NCBI RefSeq assembly: GCF_008704535.1
Contig: NZ_CP023701.1
Location: forward strand, 6,304,001-6,368,000
Reading direction: 5' to 3'
Length of the DNA stretch: 64,000 bases
Origin: Streptomyces subrutilus
GTDB lineage: Bacteria; Actinomycetota; Actinomycetes; Streptomycetales; Streptomycetaceae
The notes under the pieces were generated by a model, which worked only from the letters and a program-made list of their open reading frames with translations, had not been told where the DNA came from and made no database searches. Shown piece by piece: positions 17,429 to 26,061 of this stretch. Made by a program: the position numbers and the translations under genes. Within the stretch, counting starts at the first letter, position 1, and the number at the start of each line of letters is the position of its first letter.

Positions 17429-18280
17429 CTACACGGCCTGGAGGCGGGCGCTCCGGGCCGTGTCCAGGACCACCCGGGCGACGAGGGCCGGGTCGTCGCT
17501 CATCGGGACGTGGCCGCAGCCCGGGAGTCTGACCAGCCGGGCACCGGGGAGGGTGTGCTTGGCGCGGATCCCCTGACGGCGCAGCAGCAGCCGGTCGCGC
17601 GTGCCCCAGGCGACGGTGACCGGCAGGCCGGGAACGTCGTGGGCGAACCGTACGGAACCGCCCGCGGCCAGGGTCTGCTCGAAGCCGGTCGCGTCGCGCA
17701 GCGCGAGGGTCTCGGCGACCACCGCCTGCGGTGAACGGCGCGTCGGGCGCGCGTAGATGGAGCCGGTGAGCGCGGCGCGGCCGACGGCACTGCGCGCGAG
17801 CCGCTCCAGCGCCGGGCGGGGCAGCGCCTTGGCCCCGGCGCGCATGGCGAGCAGCGTCCCGAAGGCGTAGCGGCGCTCGGCCTCGGTCCAGAACCCCGCG
17901 GGCGAGAGGGCGGTGACCGACCGGACGAGCCCCTTCCGGGCCATTTCGAGCGCGAGCAGCCCGCCGAGGGAGTTGCCCACGACGTGCGGACGTTCGACGC
18001 CGAGGGCGGTGCAGAGCGCACCGAGCGCGCCCGCGACGGTGTCCAGGTCGTACGTGACCCCCGCGGGCAGCGGCTCCGAGGCGCCGAAGCCGGGGAGGTC
18101 GACGGCGATGACGTCGTACTCGGCCGCCAGGATGTCCGTCACCGGGTGCCAGGCCTGGAGGTGGTGGCCGATGCCGTGCAGCAGGAGCAGCGGTTCGCCG
18201 GAGCCCTTGCGCTCGTAGGCGACGGTGGCGGTGCGGGGGCCGAGCGGGGACTCGATCGTGAAGGAGACCGTGGCGGTCAT
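17429..18280 (-). CDS. alpha/beta hydrolase
   Basis: 283 residues with a complete alpha/beta hydrolase fold. The oxyanion region LLLLHGIGHHLQAW is followed by DLPGFGAS, the nucleophile elbow GNSLGG, the acid loop in VTVAWGTRDRLL, and the catalytic His in GCGHVPMSDDP. The N-terminus begins TVSFTIESPLGPRTATVAYE, so no secretion signal. Substrate unknown; an esterase or epoxide-hydrolase-like role is possible. It is divergent from the GntR gene with 288 bp between. Confidence 0.88.
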   Translation of the reverse strand: MTATVSFTIESPLGPRTATVAYERKGSGEPLLLLHGIGHHLQAWHPVTDILAAEYDVIAVDLPGFGASEPLPAGVTYDLDTVAGALGALCTALGVERPHVVGNSLGGLLALEMARKGLVRSVTALSPAGFWTEAERRYAFGTLLAMRAGAKALPRPALERLARSAVGRAALTGSIYARPTRRSPQAVVAETLALRDATGFEQTLAAGGSVRFAHDVPGLPVTVAWGTRDRLLLRRQGIRAKHTLPGARLVRLPGCGHVPMSDDPALVARVVLDTARSARLQAV

Positions 18281-18442
18281 GCTGCTCCTCGTCGGGCGGG
18301 CGCGTGTGAGACAGGCTGTCAGTAGTGCTCACCGTCATGACTACCGCCCGGTAGGCCTTGACTACAACCCTTCGGGTCCCACGAGAACATTCCGTGAACG
18401 GCTTGATGCGTATGCCCGATCTGCCCGGCATAGGCATGAGCA

Positions 18443-18456
18443 TTGGTCTTGACCAA
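18443..18456. promoter_or_regulatory. dre-like inverted repeat overlapping the gntR -35 box
   Basis: TTGGTCTTGACCAA has perfect 6-bp arms around a two-base centre. Its core TGGTCTTGACCA differs by one base from TGGTCTAGACCA, the DasR-type (GntR/HutC) operator as I recall it. It overlaps the -35 element of the GntR gene that follows, so repression of that gene, probably by its own product, is the simple reading. Confidence 0.55.
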
Positions 18457-18477
18457 GGGGGTGCGCCGTCCTATCGT
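18449..18477 (+). promoter_or_regulatory. sigma-70-type promoter of the GntR gene
   Basis: TTGACC (18449-18454), a 17-bp spacer, and TATCGT (18472-18477). It lies about 90 bp upstream of the chosen GTG start and is overlapped by the inverted repeat described separately. Confidence 0.55.
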
Positions 18478-18568
18478 CGCAGGGATAGTGCAGGAACCTT
18501 TAATAAACAAGGGCGCGGAACTGCCGCTGGAACACACGGCGAGTGCAGCGATGGCAGGAGGATTCAGG

Positions 18569-19369
18569 GTGGGGACCACGCAGCTCGAAACGGTGCCGGA
18601 GCCGAAGTACTGGCACCTCAAGAACGTCCTCAGTGAAGCGCTCGACCAGGACTTCGCCGTGGGCGAGGTCCTGCCGAACGAGCGCGAGCTCGCCGCCCGC
18701 TTCGGCGTCGCGCGCGCGACCCTGCGCCAGGCCCTGGAACAGCTGGAGCTCGAAGGACGCCTACAGCGCCGCCGCGGCGTCGGCACCACGGTCGCCCCGC
18801 CGCGCGTCGGCGTCGACGTGGGCGGCAACCGCCACGGCTGGCCCGGCGACAGCGTCGACGGCTGGCAGCCGCTGGACGCGACCGAGGGCCTGGCACCCGC
18901 CGCCGTCGCCGCGCTGCTGGGCGCTGCCACCGGTCCCGCGGCGGCCGGCGCGAACGCTCCGGCCTACGCCGCCGACGCACCGGTCCACATCGTGCGCCGC
19001 ACCCGTGCCACCCAGGGCCAGGCCGTCGCCGCCGAGCTGCTGTACGTCCCGGCCGCCTCGGTGCCGGGTCTGACCGGCATCGAAGCCCCGTCCGGACCGG
19101 CCCGCGCCCGCGCCGTCCTGCGCGAACTGCAGCGGCTGGTCCTCGACGGCCAGGACCGCTCGGTGGAGCTCGGCTCCGCCCGGGCCGACGACGCCCGGGA
19201 ACTGGACCGGCTCCCCGGCGCCCCGGTGCTCCTGGTCACCACCCGGTACCTCACCGAGGCGGGCACGGCCGCCGTGTCGGTGGCCACCTACCGGGCCGAC
19301 ACCTGCCGCCTGACCTTCGGCGACTCCGGCGACGTCCAGATCACCCACGAGCCCCGCGTCGCCTCCTGA
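18569..19369 (+). CDS. GntR family (HutC/DasR-like) transcriptional regulator
   Basis: 266 residues from GTG 18569, which follows GGAGG at good spacing; an upstream start at 18443 would fall inside the promoter. The N-terminal winged HTH is clear: KYWHLKNVLSEALDQDFAVGEVLPNERELAARFGVARATLRQALEQLELEGRLQRRRGVGTTV. The rest is a UTRA-like ligand domain (VHIVRRTRATQGQAVAAELLYVPA ... LVTTRYLTEAGTAAVSVATYRADTCRL). DasR-like proteins sense phosphorylated amino sugars; whether this paralogue does is not known. Its promoter carries a dre-like operator. Confidence 0.88.
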   Translation: MGTTQLETVPEPKYWHLKNVLSEALDQDFAVGEVLPNERELAARFGVARATLRQALEQLELEGRLQRRRGVGTTVAPPRVGVDVGGNRHGWPGDSVDGWQPLDATEGLAPAAVAALLGAATGPAAAGANAPAYAADAPVHIVRRTRATQGQAVAAELLYVPAASVPGLTGIEAPSGPARARAVLRELQRLVLDGQDRSVELGSARADDARELDRLPGAPVLLVTTRYLTEAGTAAVSVATYRADTCRLTFGDSGDVQITHEPRVAS

Positions 19370-19847
19370 CGCTTCGCCGGCCCCGCCCCACGGCCCGACG
19401 CCACCCGCCCCGCGCGGACGGCGCCGGGCCGTACGCGTCTCCGGCATCGGCACCCGGGGTGGACGGGCGGGGACGGGCGGGGCGGGCAGGGGAGGGGCGG
19501 GGCGGGCAGGGGAGGGGCAGCGGAGGGCGGGTGCAGGGGCCGGGCGCGAGGCGGGCTCGTGCCACGAGCCCACCCGGGCACCACACCCGGCAGACGGCTG
19601 TCCGGCTCAGGCCCTCTTCAGGCCCTACACGCTCTCCGCCGGCCGGAGGCGGACGGCGCCGGGCGGGCCCACTCCCGCCCCGCCCTGCCCAGCCCTGTCC
19701 GGGACGGGGCGGGGGCGGGGCAGCAAGGCCGGACCCCCGTCGCGCGCGTCACGCGGACGCCTCGGGGCCGTCTGACGGTCCCGGCCCCGTCCGGCCCCCG
19801 TCCGGCCCGGCCCGAGAGGGCGCCCGACGGCACCGTCACCCTCACCG
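19370..19847. other. 478-bp gene-free, G-rich convergent intergenic region
   Basis: Lies between the 3' ends of the GntR and ROK genes. I see no coding gene with a ribosome site or family match. It holds the G-rich tandem repeat at 19461-19520 and several GC-rich inverted segments that could end transcription from both sides. Confidence 0.6.
19461..19520. repeat. G-rich tandem repeat with quadruplex potential
   Basis: Two copies of the 10-mer GGACGGGCGG (19461-19480) run into two near-identical 20-mers (19481-19500, 19501-19520; 19 of 20 match). The + strand has many runs of three or four G with short loops, a canonical G-quadruplex pattern. Confidence 0.7.
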
Positions 19848-21005
19848 TCACGGGCGGCGTGCCGTGACCGTCTTCTCCACGGCGAACAGTTCTTCCTCGA
19901 CGTGGTCCAAGGCCAGCCGGAGCGCCCCCGTGGCTACGGCGGCCTCGCCGAGCATCGACAGCACCACCCGCGGCGGCCGCAGGCAGTAGCGCTCCAGCTC
20001 CGCGCGCAACGGGCCGAGGACCCCGTCCAGGCCCGCGGCCCAACCGCCGACCACGACCAGTTCCGGGTCCATGGCGAGGACCAGCGCCGCCACGTCGTGC
20101 ACGAGCCGCTGGAGGAACCGCTCCACGGCGGCCACCGCCCGCTCGTCACCCCGCTTGGCCATCGCGAATACCTCGGCGACGGCGGGCTCGTCCAGCGGGT
20201 TCAACGGTTCGCCCGTGGTCGACAGCAGCTTCTCGGGAGTGACCTCCCGGCCCAGCAGGTGCAGTGCGCCGATCTCGCCGGCCGCGCCGCCGAAGCCCCG
20301 GTGCAGCCGTCCGCCGATCAGCGAGCCGGCGCCGGGGCTGAGCCCCGCCATCACGAACACCATGTCGTCCGTGTCCCGCGCGGCCCCCTTCCAGTGCTCT
20401 GCGACCGCCGCCGCGTTGGCGTCGTTCTCCACCTGCACCGGACAGCGGAACGAGCGCTGCAGCCGCTCTCCCAGCGGCAGACCCGTCCAGCCCGGCAGCG
20501 CCGTGCCGAGGCGGACCGTGCCGTCGGCCTCCACGATCCCGGGGCTGCCGACGCCGACCGCCCGCAGGGAATCCCGCGGTACCCCGGCCCGCCGCAGTAG
20601 ATCGGCCACCGCGGCCCGCACCCGCTCCAGCCGTTCGTCCGCGGGCGCCGACTCCGCGACGTCCTTGGTGCCGGCACCGATGACCCGCCCGTCCAGACCG
20701 GACAGCACGACCGCCACCCGGTGCGAACCGATCTCGATGCCCAGGAGATGGCCCGCCTCGGCCCGGAACCGGAACCGGCGGGCCGGCCGCCCCTGCCGCC
20801 GGGCACCCTCCTCGGCATCGGCTTCGACGACGAGCCCCGTCGCCATCAGCCCCTCCACGACCCCCTCGACGGTCGGCCGGGAGAGCCCGGTCACCCGGGT
20901 GAGGTCGGTGAGGGTCGGCGATTCGGCCGCGCGCAGTGCCCGCAGTACGACGGCGGAGTTGATCCGCCGGAGCAGTGAGGGGTCACCGCCGGTCAGCTGC
21001 CCCAA
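19848..21005 (-). CDS. ROK family transcriptional regulator
   Basis: 385 residues. A winged HTH (LTDLTRVTGLSRPTVEGVVEGL) precedes a ROK sugar-kinase-like domain with LLGIEIGSHRVAVVLSGLDG, VGVGSPGIV, VENDANAAAVAEHW and GGAAGEIGALHLLGREVT. The usual CxCGxxGC zinc motif is not evident after the GEIGALHLL segment, so zinc binding may be lost. The start is an unusual TTG at 21005, supported by GGGAGGA six bases upstream and by the family start MGQLTGGDPSLLRRINS. TTGACA lies upstream at 21031-21036 on the minus strand. Confidence 0.88.
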   Translation of the reverse strand: MGQLTGGDPSLLRRINSAVVLRALRAAESPTLTDLTRVTGLSRPTVEGVVEGLMATGLVVEADAEEGARRQGRPARRFRFRAEAGHLLGIEIGSHRVAVVLSGLDGRVIGAGTKDVAESAPADERLERVRAAVADLLRRAGVPRDSLRAVGVGSPGIVEADGTVRLGTALPGWTGLPLGERLQRSFRCPVQVENDANAAAVAEHWKGAARDTDDMVFVMAGLSPGAGSLIGGRLHRGFGGAAGEIGALHLLGREVTPEKLLSTTGEPLNPLDEPAVAEVFAMAKRGDERAVAAVERFLQRLVHDVAALVLAMDPELVVVGGWAAGLDGVLGPLRAELERYCLRPPRVVLSMLGEAAVATGALRLALDHVEEELFAVEKTVTARRP

Positions 21006-21269
21006 CGTGTGTCCTCCCAGCTAGCGAGCCTGTCAAGCGGATCGTACTGCGCACCGGCCATGGCGGCGAGAAGCAGCCCCCCATAGGCCGGAACCGGCTG
21101 CTCCTCCCACGCTTCGCGCCGCGCCCCGGAAGACCTGCGCAGCAGCCGCCGCCCACCCCACCAGGCCACCCCCGGGCCGGTGCGCCCCACGGAGCCCGCG
21201 GCCCCGCCCCGCACGAAACCGGACACCGTCCCGCCGGTGCCCTGTCCGGCGGAATCCAATCACGACGGC

Positions 21270-21920
21270 TTACGCGGGGGCGACGAAGCCCGACTCGTAG
21301 GCCATGATCACGGCCTGCGTCCGGTCCCGCGCGCCCAGTTTCGCCAGGATCGCGCTGACATGGGACTTCACCGTCTCCGTACCGACGATCAGCTCGGCGG
21401 CGATCTCCACATTGGTGAGCCCCCGCGACATGAGCCGCAGCACCGCCTCCTCGCGCTCGGTCAGCGCGGCCCGCTCCAGCACCGCCCGTGCCTGCCGGTT
21501 CCCGTACTCGGCGGCCAAGGCCCGCACCGCGGCCGGGAAGAGCAGGGTCTCGCCCTCCGCGACCAGCCGGACCGCGTGCACGATCTCCGCGGGCCGCGCC
21601 CGCTTCAACAGGAAGCCGTCGGCGCCGGCGCGCAGCGCCTGGTAGACGTACTCGTCGTTCTCGAAGGTGGTCACCACGATGATCTTGGGCGGTGAGTCCA
21701 CGGACCGCAGGACGGCGCGCGTGGCCTCGATCCCGTCGAGCAGGGGCATCCGCACGTCCATGGCCACCACGTCCGGCCGCAGCTGGCGGACGAGGGGGAC
21801 GACCGAGGCACCGTCGGCCGCCTCACCCACCACCCTGATGTCGGGCTGGGCTTCGAGGACCGCGCGCAGACCCGCGCGCACCAGGGGTTCGTCGTCGACG
21901 AGCAGTACGGTAACCGGCAT
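21270..21920 (-). CDS. NarL/LuxR-family response regulator
   Basis: 216 residues. The receiver domain has the acidic pocket LLVDDEP and phosphoacceptor Asp55 in VAMDVRMPLLDG; the C-terminal LuxR HTH is LTEREEAVLRLMSRGLTNVEIAAELIVGTETVKSHVSAIL. It starts four bases after the stop of the sensor kinase, so the pair is one operon. The divergent ABC exporter genes next to the kinase are the likely target; the 20-bp palindrome at 23134-23153 is a candidate binding site. Confidence 0.93.
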   Translation of the reverse strand: MPVTVLLVDDEPLVRAGLRAVLEAQPDIRVVGEAADGASVVPLVRQLRPDVVAMDVRMPLLDGIEATRAVLRSVDSPPKIIVVTTFENDEYVYQALRAGADGFLLKRARPAEIVHAVRLVAEGETLLFPAAVRALAAEYGNRQARAVLERAALTEREEAVLRLMSRGLTNVEIAAELIVGTETVKSHVSAILAKLGARDRTQAVIMAYESGFVAPA

Positions 21921-21924
21921 CCGG

Positions 21925-23100
21925 TCAGCGTATTCGCTCCAGCGGGAGCCGGGCGCGCACTCTCCAACCCCCCTCGTACGGACCGGTTTCGGCCTTCCCG
22001 CCGAGCAGGGCGGCGCGCTCGCGCATCCCGCGCAGCCCCGAACCGCCACCGGTCGTGACGACGGGCCGCTCCGGCAGCGCGTTCGTCACCTCCAACAGCA
22101 GCCGCTCCGGGGCCACGTCCACGCGGACCCGCACGGCCACCGGCCCGCAGTGCCGCAGCACGTTCGTCAGCGCCTCCTGCAGGATTCGGTACCCCTCACG
22201 AGTGACCGCTCCCGGCAACGTGGCGACCGGTCCGGTCAGTTGCGCGTCCACGGCAGAGCCGGAGGCGCGGGCGGACTCCAGCAGCCGGTCCGCCTCGACG
22301 AGCGTCGGACGCTGCGAAGGGGGTTGCGCCGACTCCCGCAGGACCAGCAGCACGCGCTCCAGGTCTTCCAGCGCCGCGCGGCCGGTCTCCTCGATCGCGC
22401 TCAGCGCCCGGTCGGTGAAGTCGGGATCGCCGGCGGCCCGCGCGGCTCCCGCCTGGACGACGGCCACCGTCAGTGCGTGTCCGATGGAGTCGTGCAGCTC
22501 CCGCGCGATGCGGGTCCGCTCCAAGAGCTGCTCGGTGCGGGCTTCGAGCGCGGTGAGCCGCTCGGAGGCCGAAGGCCCGAGCAGCCGCCGGGCGAGCGCG
22601 GTGATCATCTCGCCGAGCAGGACCACGACGCCGATCAGGGCGATCAGCGGTACGGGCGCGAGCAGTGCGGCGGCCCAGCGGGGCGGGGACATCGGCACCA
22701 TCGCGTCGCCGGCCGGCGGGTCTCCGAGCGCGGTCGCGACGAGTTCGACGGTCAGCACCGGAAGCAGCGTGGTCGCGAACATGGCCGCTCCCGCGACGAC
22801 CAGCCGTATCTCCAGCCACAGCAGCGTCCGCCAGCGGTCGTTCCAGCCGGCTGACGGCGCGGTGCCGATGCCGCTCTCCGGCGCACCCCAGTCGTGCGGG
22901 GTCAGCAGGAACTGGGCCTGCAGACCCTCGGCAAGCCGCACCCACGGTACGAACCCGAACGGTATGACGATCAGCAGCGGGGCCCACGGCCACGCCGGTT
23001 CGATGAACATCCACACGGCCAGGAGCAGGACGGGTACGCACAGGTGCAGCCAGCGCGAGTAGGTCACCGGTCGCAACGGTGCACGGAGCAGTCGGTACAT
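21925..23100 (-). CDS. sensor histidine kinase (HisKA_3 type)
   Basis: 391 residues. Two N-terminal hydrophobic segments and a second pair near residues 110-160 anchor it in the membrane, with little extracellular sequence, as in intramembrane-sensing kinases. The dimerisation/phosphorylation helix reads ERTRIARELHDSIGHALTVAVVQAGAA with the phospho-His in ELHDS; the ATPase domain ends with GGGSGLRGMRERAALLGG. It phosphorylates the response regulator encoded directly downstream. Such kinases often sense membrane or cell-wall stress and control ABC exporters. Confidence 0.92.
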   Translation of the reverse strand: MYRLLRAPLRPVTYSRWLHLCVPVLLLAVWMFIEPAWPWAPLLIVIPFGFVPWVRLAEGLQAQFLLTPHDWGAPESGIGTAPSAGWNDRWRTLLWLEIRLVVAGAAMFATTLLPVLTVELVATALGDPPAGDAMVPMSPPRWAAALLAPVPLIALIGVVVLLGEMITALARRLLGPSASERLTALEARTEQLLERTRIARELHDSIGHALTVAVVQAGAARAAGDPDFTDRALSAIEETGRAALEDLERVLLVLRESAQPPSQRPTLVEADRLLESARASGSAVDAQLTGPVATLPGAVTREGYRILQEALTNVLRHCGPVAVRVRVDVAPERLLLEVTNALPERPVVTTGGGSGLRGMRERAALLGGKAETGPYEGGWRVRARLPLERIR

Positions 23101-23133
23101 GGCTTCATGGTGGCAGCGGCCGGGGTGCGGGCG

Positions 23134-23153
23134 TCTCCCCCACGTGGGGGAGA
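23134..23153. promoter_or_regulatory. 20-bp perfect palindrome between two-component system and ABC exporter
   Basis: Half-site TCTCCCCCAC followed at once by its exact complement. It lies 34 bp upstream of the kinase start and 55 bp upstream of the ABC ATPase start, so it could serve both promoters. The response regulator encoded here is the obvious candidate binder. Confidence 0.55.
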
Positions 23154-23207
23154 GAGGACCCTCGCACGGGGGAGGGGCGGGCGCGGGGCGGACGCGAGTC
23201 TTGAGTC

Positions 23208-24122
23208 ATGAACAGCGTCGAGATCCGCGAACTGACCAAGGACTACGGCACCCGGCGTGTCGTGGACCACCTCACCTTCGATGTCCTGCCCGGCCGGGTG
23301 ACCGGTTTCCTGGGGCCCAACGGCGCCGGCAAGTCCACCACGATGCGGCTGCTGCTGGGGCTGGACCGGATCACCGCCGGCTCCGCCACCATCGGAGGGC
23401 GCCGCTTCACCGACCTGCGGGCACCGCTGCGGCAGGTGGGCGCCCTGCTCGATCCGCAAGCGGCCCGCGGCGGCCGCACCGCCCGCGACCACCTCCTCGT
23501 GCTGGCCGTCAGCAACGGCATCCCGGCGAGCCGCGTGGAGGCCGTACTGGAGCAGTCCGGGATGGCCTCGGCGGCCCGACGGCGGATCAAAACCTTCTCG
23601 CTCGGCATGCGCCAGCGGCTGGGCATTGCCGCGGCCCTGCTGGGCGACCCCGGTGTGCTCCTGCTGGACGAGCCCACCAACGGCCTCGATCCCGAGGGCA
23701 TCATCTGGATCCGCGAACTGATGCGCGGACTCGCCGCCGAGGGCCGCACGGTGCTCGTCTCCAGCCACCTCATGGCCGAGACCGCCTCGTTCGTCGACCA
23801 CCTGGTGGTGCTCGGCCGGGGCAGGCTGCTCGCCGACACCTCGATGGCGGAGTTCATCGACGCCCGGAGCACCCCCAGGGCTCGGCTGCGGACCTCCGAC
23901 GCGGCCGGGCTGCGGGACGCCCTGGCCCGCGAGGGATTCCTCCTCGAACCGGCAGGCGACGGGCTGTGGACCGTCGACGGCATACCGGCCGAGGCGGTCG
24001 GCATCCTGGCCGCGCGCGCGGGAGTTCCGATGCTGGAGCTCTCCGACGAGCGGGCCTCGTTGGAGCAGGCCTACCTCGACCTCACCTCCGACCGAGCCGA
24101 GTTCACCTCGCCAGCCGCCTGA
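23208..24122 (+). CDS. ABC exporter ATP-binding protein
   Basis: 304 residues. Walker A GPNGAGKST at 36-44, signature FSLGMRQRLGIAAALL, Walker B LLLDEPTNGLDP and switch His in SSHLMAET form a full ABC ATPase of the DRR/BcrA type, with a C-terminal extension as usual in those exporters. With the permease downstream (84 bp) it makes a two-gene exporter, possibly for an antibiotic or peptide. It is divergent from the HK/RR operon that probably controls it. Confidence 0.93.
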   Translation: MNSVEIRELTKDYGTRRVVDHLTFDVLPGRVTGFLGPNGAGKSTTMRLLLGLDRITAGSATIGGRRFTDLRAPLRQVGALLDPQAARGGRTARDHLLVLAVSNGIPASRVEAVLEQSGMASAARRRIKTFSLGMRQRLGIAAALLGDPGVLLLDEPTNGLDPEGIIWIRELMRGLAAEGRTVLVSSHLMAETASFVDHLVVLGRGRLLADTSMAEFIDARSTPRARLRTSDAAGLRDALAREGFLLEPAGDGLWTVDGIPAEAVGILAARAGVPMLELSDERASLEQAYLDLTSDRAEFTSPAA

Positions 24123-24206
24123 ACACCGACCCGGGCCGCGTCTCCACGTCCCGCCCGTTCCCGACCCTCACTCCGCACGCCACCGAGCCTCACCGGAGGT
24201 CCCGCC

Positions 24207-24959
24207 ATGACCGCAGCAGCGCTGCCCACCGTTCCCGTCCTGCATTCGGAATGGATCAAGATACGAACCGCCCGTTCGAGCCTCGGATCCCTGATGGCCG
24301 TCCTGGTGACCACGGTCGGCATCACGGCCCTCACGGCCGCGGCCATCGGTACGGGCGAGGAGGGGGCGCTGGGAGACGATCCGCTGCTCGCGGCTTTCTA
24401 CGGGGTCAACTTCGGGCAGATAGCGGCCATCGCCTTCGGTGCGACCGCGCTGGCCGGCGAGTTCAGACACGGCGCCCTGCGCATCTCCCTCACCGCCGTG
24501 CCCGACCGGACCCGGCTCTACCTGTCGAAGGTCGCCGTGGTCGCCTGCCTCGCCCTGCTCGTCGGCGAGGTCACCGGCCTCCTCACCTTCGTCGCCGGTC
24601 AGGCCCTCATGGGTCCCCACGCCGTGGAGCTCGGCGACCCGGGCACGGTGCGAGCGGTCTTCGGAAGTGGTGTCTACCTGATGCTGATGGCACTGCTCGC
24701 GGCCGGCCTGACCGCCCTGGTGCGCAGCGGAACGCTGGTCATGGGCCTGCTCATACCCTTCGTCCTGATCGTTCCCTTCGTGGTCGGCAAGGTCGTCGGC
24801 GGGGCCGGGCGGTTCATGCCCGACCGGGCGGGACAGGCAGTGATGCGGTTGAACGCCGAGGGCTCGCTCGGTCCCTGGGAGGGACTGGCGGTGACCGCGC
24901 TGTGGTCGGTCGCGGCGCTCGTGGCGGGATGGATCGCGATGCGCCGCAGGGACGCGTGA
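24207..24959 (+). CDS. ABC exporter permease (ABC-2 type)
   Basis: 250 residues. The start is SEWIKIRTARSSLGSLMAVLVTTVGITALTAAA, the classic ABC-2 N-terminus (lead helix, conserved EWIK, first membrane segment). About six membrane segments follow, including FGATALAGEFRHGALRISLTAVPDR. It pairs with the upstream ATPase. GGAGG precedes the start. It is the only membrane component seen, so it probably works as a homodimer. Confidence 0.9.
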   Translation: MTAAALPTVPVLHSEWIKIRTARSSLGSLMAVLVTTVGITALTAAAIGTGEEGALGDDPLLAAFYGVNFGQIAAIAFGATALAGEFRHGALRISLTAVPDRTRLYLSKVAVVACLALLVGEVTGLLTFVAGQALMGPHAVELGDPGTVRAVFGSGVYLMLMALLAAGLTALVRSGTLVMGLLIPFVLIVPFVVGKVVGGAGRFMPDRAGQAVMRLNAEGSLGPWEGLAVTALWSVAALVAGWIAMRRRDA

Positions 24960-24999
24960 CACAGGGCCAGTTGTCAGTGGAGGCCGGAATACTGACGGC

Positions 25000-25434
25000 A
25001 TGACCACGGCAGAGCATCTCGACACGATCGACCGGCTCCGGGCCCGGGAGTTCCCGGCCGAGTCGATCTGGTCCGGTGGGCGGAGCAGCGGCCCGGGTTA
25101 CCACCTGGTCCAGGTCGGCCGGACCGAGGACCTCCGCGAGGACGGCTCGGGGAGGGACGCGGCGACCGACCAGATCAGCGCCGAGTACGGGGCCCTCGCC
25201 CAAGCGCTGACCGACCGGTGGGGGGAGGCGCAGGTCTTCGGCGTCGGGTCGCTCAGGATCAGGGGGTTCGAAGGCGAGGCGATACCGGAGCCGTGGGACG
25301 AGGTGAGCGCCAGCACCGACCACGTCCACGTCTGGGAGGTGGAGGGGCGGTGGGTGCTGCTCTACGCGGCGCAGTGGGACGGCGGCGATCCCTACATGCT
25401 GATGGCGGGGGTCACCCTCATCGACCCGCCGTAG
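25000..25434 (+). CDS. conserved-looking hypothetical protein
   Basis: 144 residues, acidic, soluble, no signal peptide and no membrane segment. I do not recognise the family. Strong codon structure and an ordered mix of charged and hydrophobic residues support a real gene. The C-terminal half has DHVHVWEVEGRWVLLYAAQWDGGDPYMLMAGVTLI, with many Trp and Asp residues, as in small immunity-like or SUKH-like proteins, but this is only an impression. It lies 40 bp after the exporter permease and could be co-transcribed with it. Confidence 0.7.
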   Translation: MTTAEHLDTIDRLRAREFPAESIWSGGRSSGPGYHLVQVGRTEDLREDGSGRDAATDQISAEYGALAQALTDRWGEAQVFGVGSLRIRGFEGEAIPEPWDEVSASTDHVHVWEVEGRWVLLYAAQWDGGDPYMLMAGVTLIDPP

Positions 25435-25440
25435 CCCGGC

Positions 25441-25500
25441 CCGCGCCCCCGCCACCCGCCACAACCCGGGCGCAGGGGTTGGGGCGCGGCGGGGGCGGGG
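25441..25500. terminator. GC-rich hairpin between convergent genes
   Basis: CCGCGCCCCCGCC at 25441-25453 pairs with 25488-25500 (12 of 13), enclosing a smaller AACCC/GGGTT hairpin. It lies between the hypothetical gene and mug, which converge, so it probably serves both. Confidence 0.45.
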
Positions 25501-25507
25501 GAGCGGG

Positions 25508-26017
25508 TCAGCCTTCTTCGGGGGCTCCGGTCGCTTCGGCGGCGGCGCGGAGGCGGCCGTACTCCTGGGCCATGGACTCCGCGGTCCAGTGGGCGTTGAG
25601 GCCGCTGGGGTTGGGGAGGGCCCAGATCCGGGTGGTGCCGATCATGCGTTCCTGAGGGCCGATGCGGGCCTTCTTGTCCCCGAAGGCACTGCGGTACGCG
25701 GTCACTCCGACCACCGCCAGCCACTGGGGACGCAACAGCTCCACCTTGGCCGTCAGGAGCCGCCCGCCTTCGCGGAACTCCTCGGGGCTCAGCTCGTCGG
25801 CGCGCGCCGTGGCACGGGCCACGACGTTGGTGATGCCGAGCCGGTAGGTCAGCAGCTCGTCCTGCTCGGCGGGGGCCAGACGGCGCGGGGTGAAGCCGGA
25901 CAGGTGCAGGACGGGCCAGAAGCGGTTGCCGGGGCGGGCGAAGTGGTGGCCCGTCGCGGCGGAGAGGAGGCCAGGGTTGATCCCGCAGAACAGCACGCGA
26001 AGACCGCCCGCGACCAC
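25508..26017 (-). CDS. mug: mismatch-specific uracil/thymine-DNA glycosylase (Mug)
   Basis: 169 residues from GTG 26017. It removes U or T from mismatches in base excision repair. Family motifs: VLFCGINPGL with the active-site Asn, HFARPGNRFWPVLHLSGF, LGITNVV, and LPNPSGLNAHW with the recognition loop. No ATG, GTG or TTG exists in frame between 26017 and well inside purB. Homologues seem to begin about 16 residues earlier (LTPDELNAARDRVLPDV), which would need a CTG at 26065 overlapping the purB stop as CTGA. Confidence 0.88.
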   Translation of the reverse strand: MVAGGLRVLFCGINPGLLSAATGHHFARPGNRFWPVLHLSGFTPRRLAPAEQDELLTYRLGITNVVARATARADELSPEEFREGGRLLTAKVELLRPQWLAVVGVTAYRSAFGDKKARIGPQERMIGTTRIWALPNPSGLNAHWTAESMAQEYGRLRAAAEATGAPEEG

Positions 26018-26061
26018 GTCCGGGAGGACGCGGTCGCGGGCGGCGTTCAGCTCGTCGGGGG

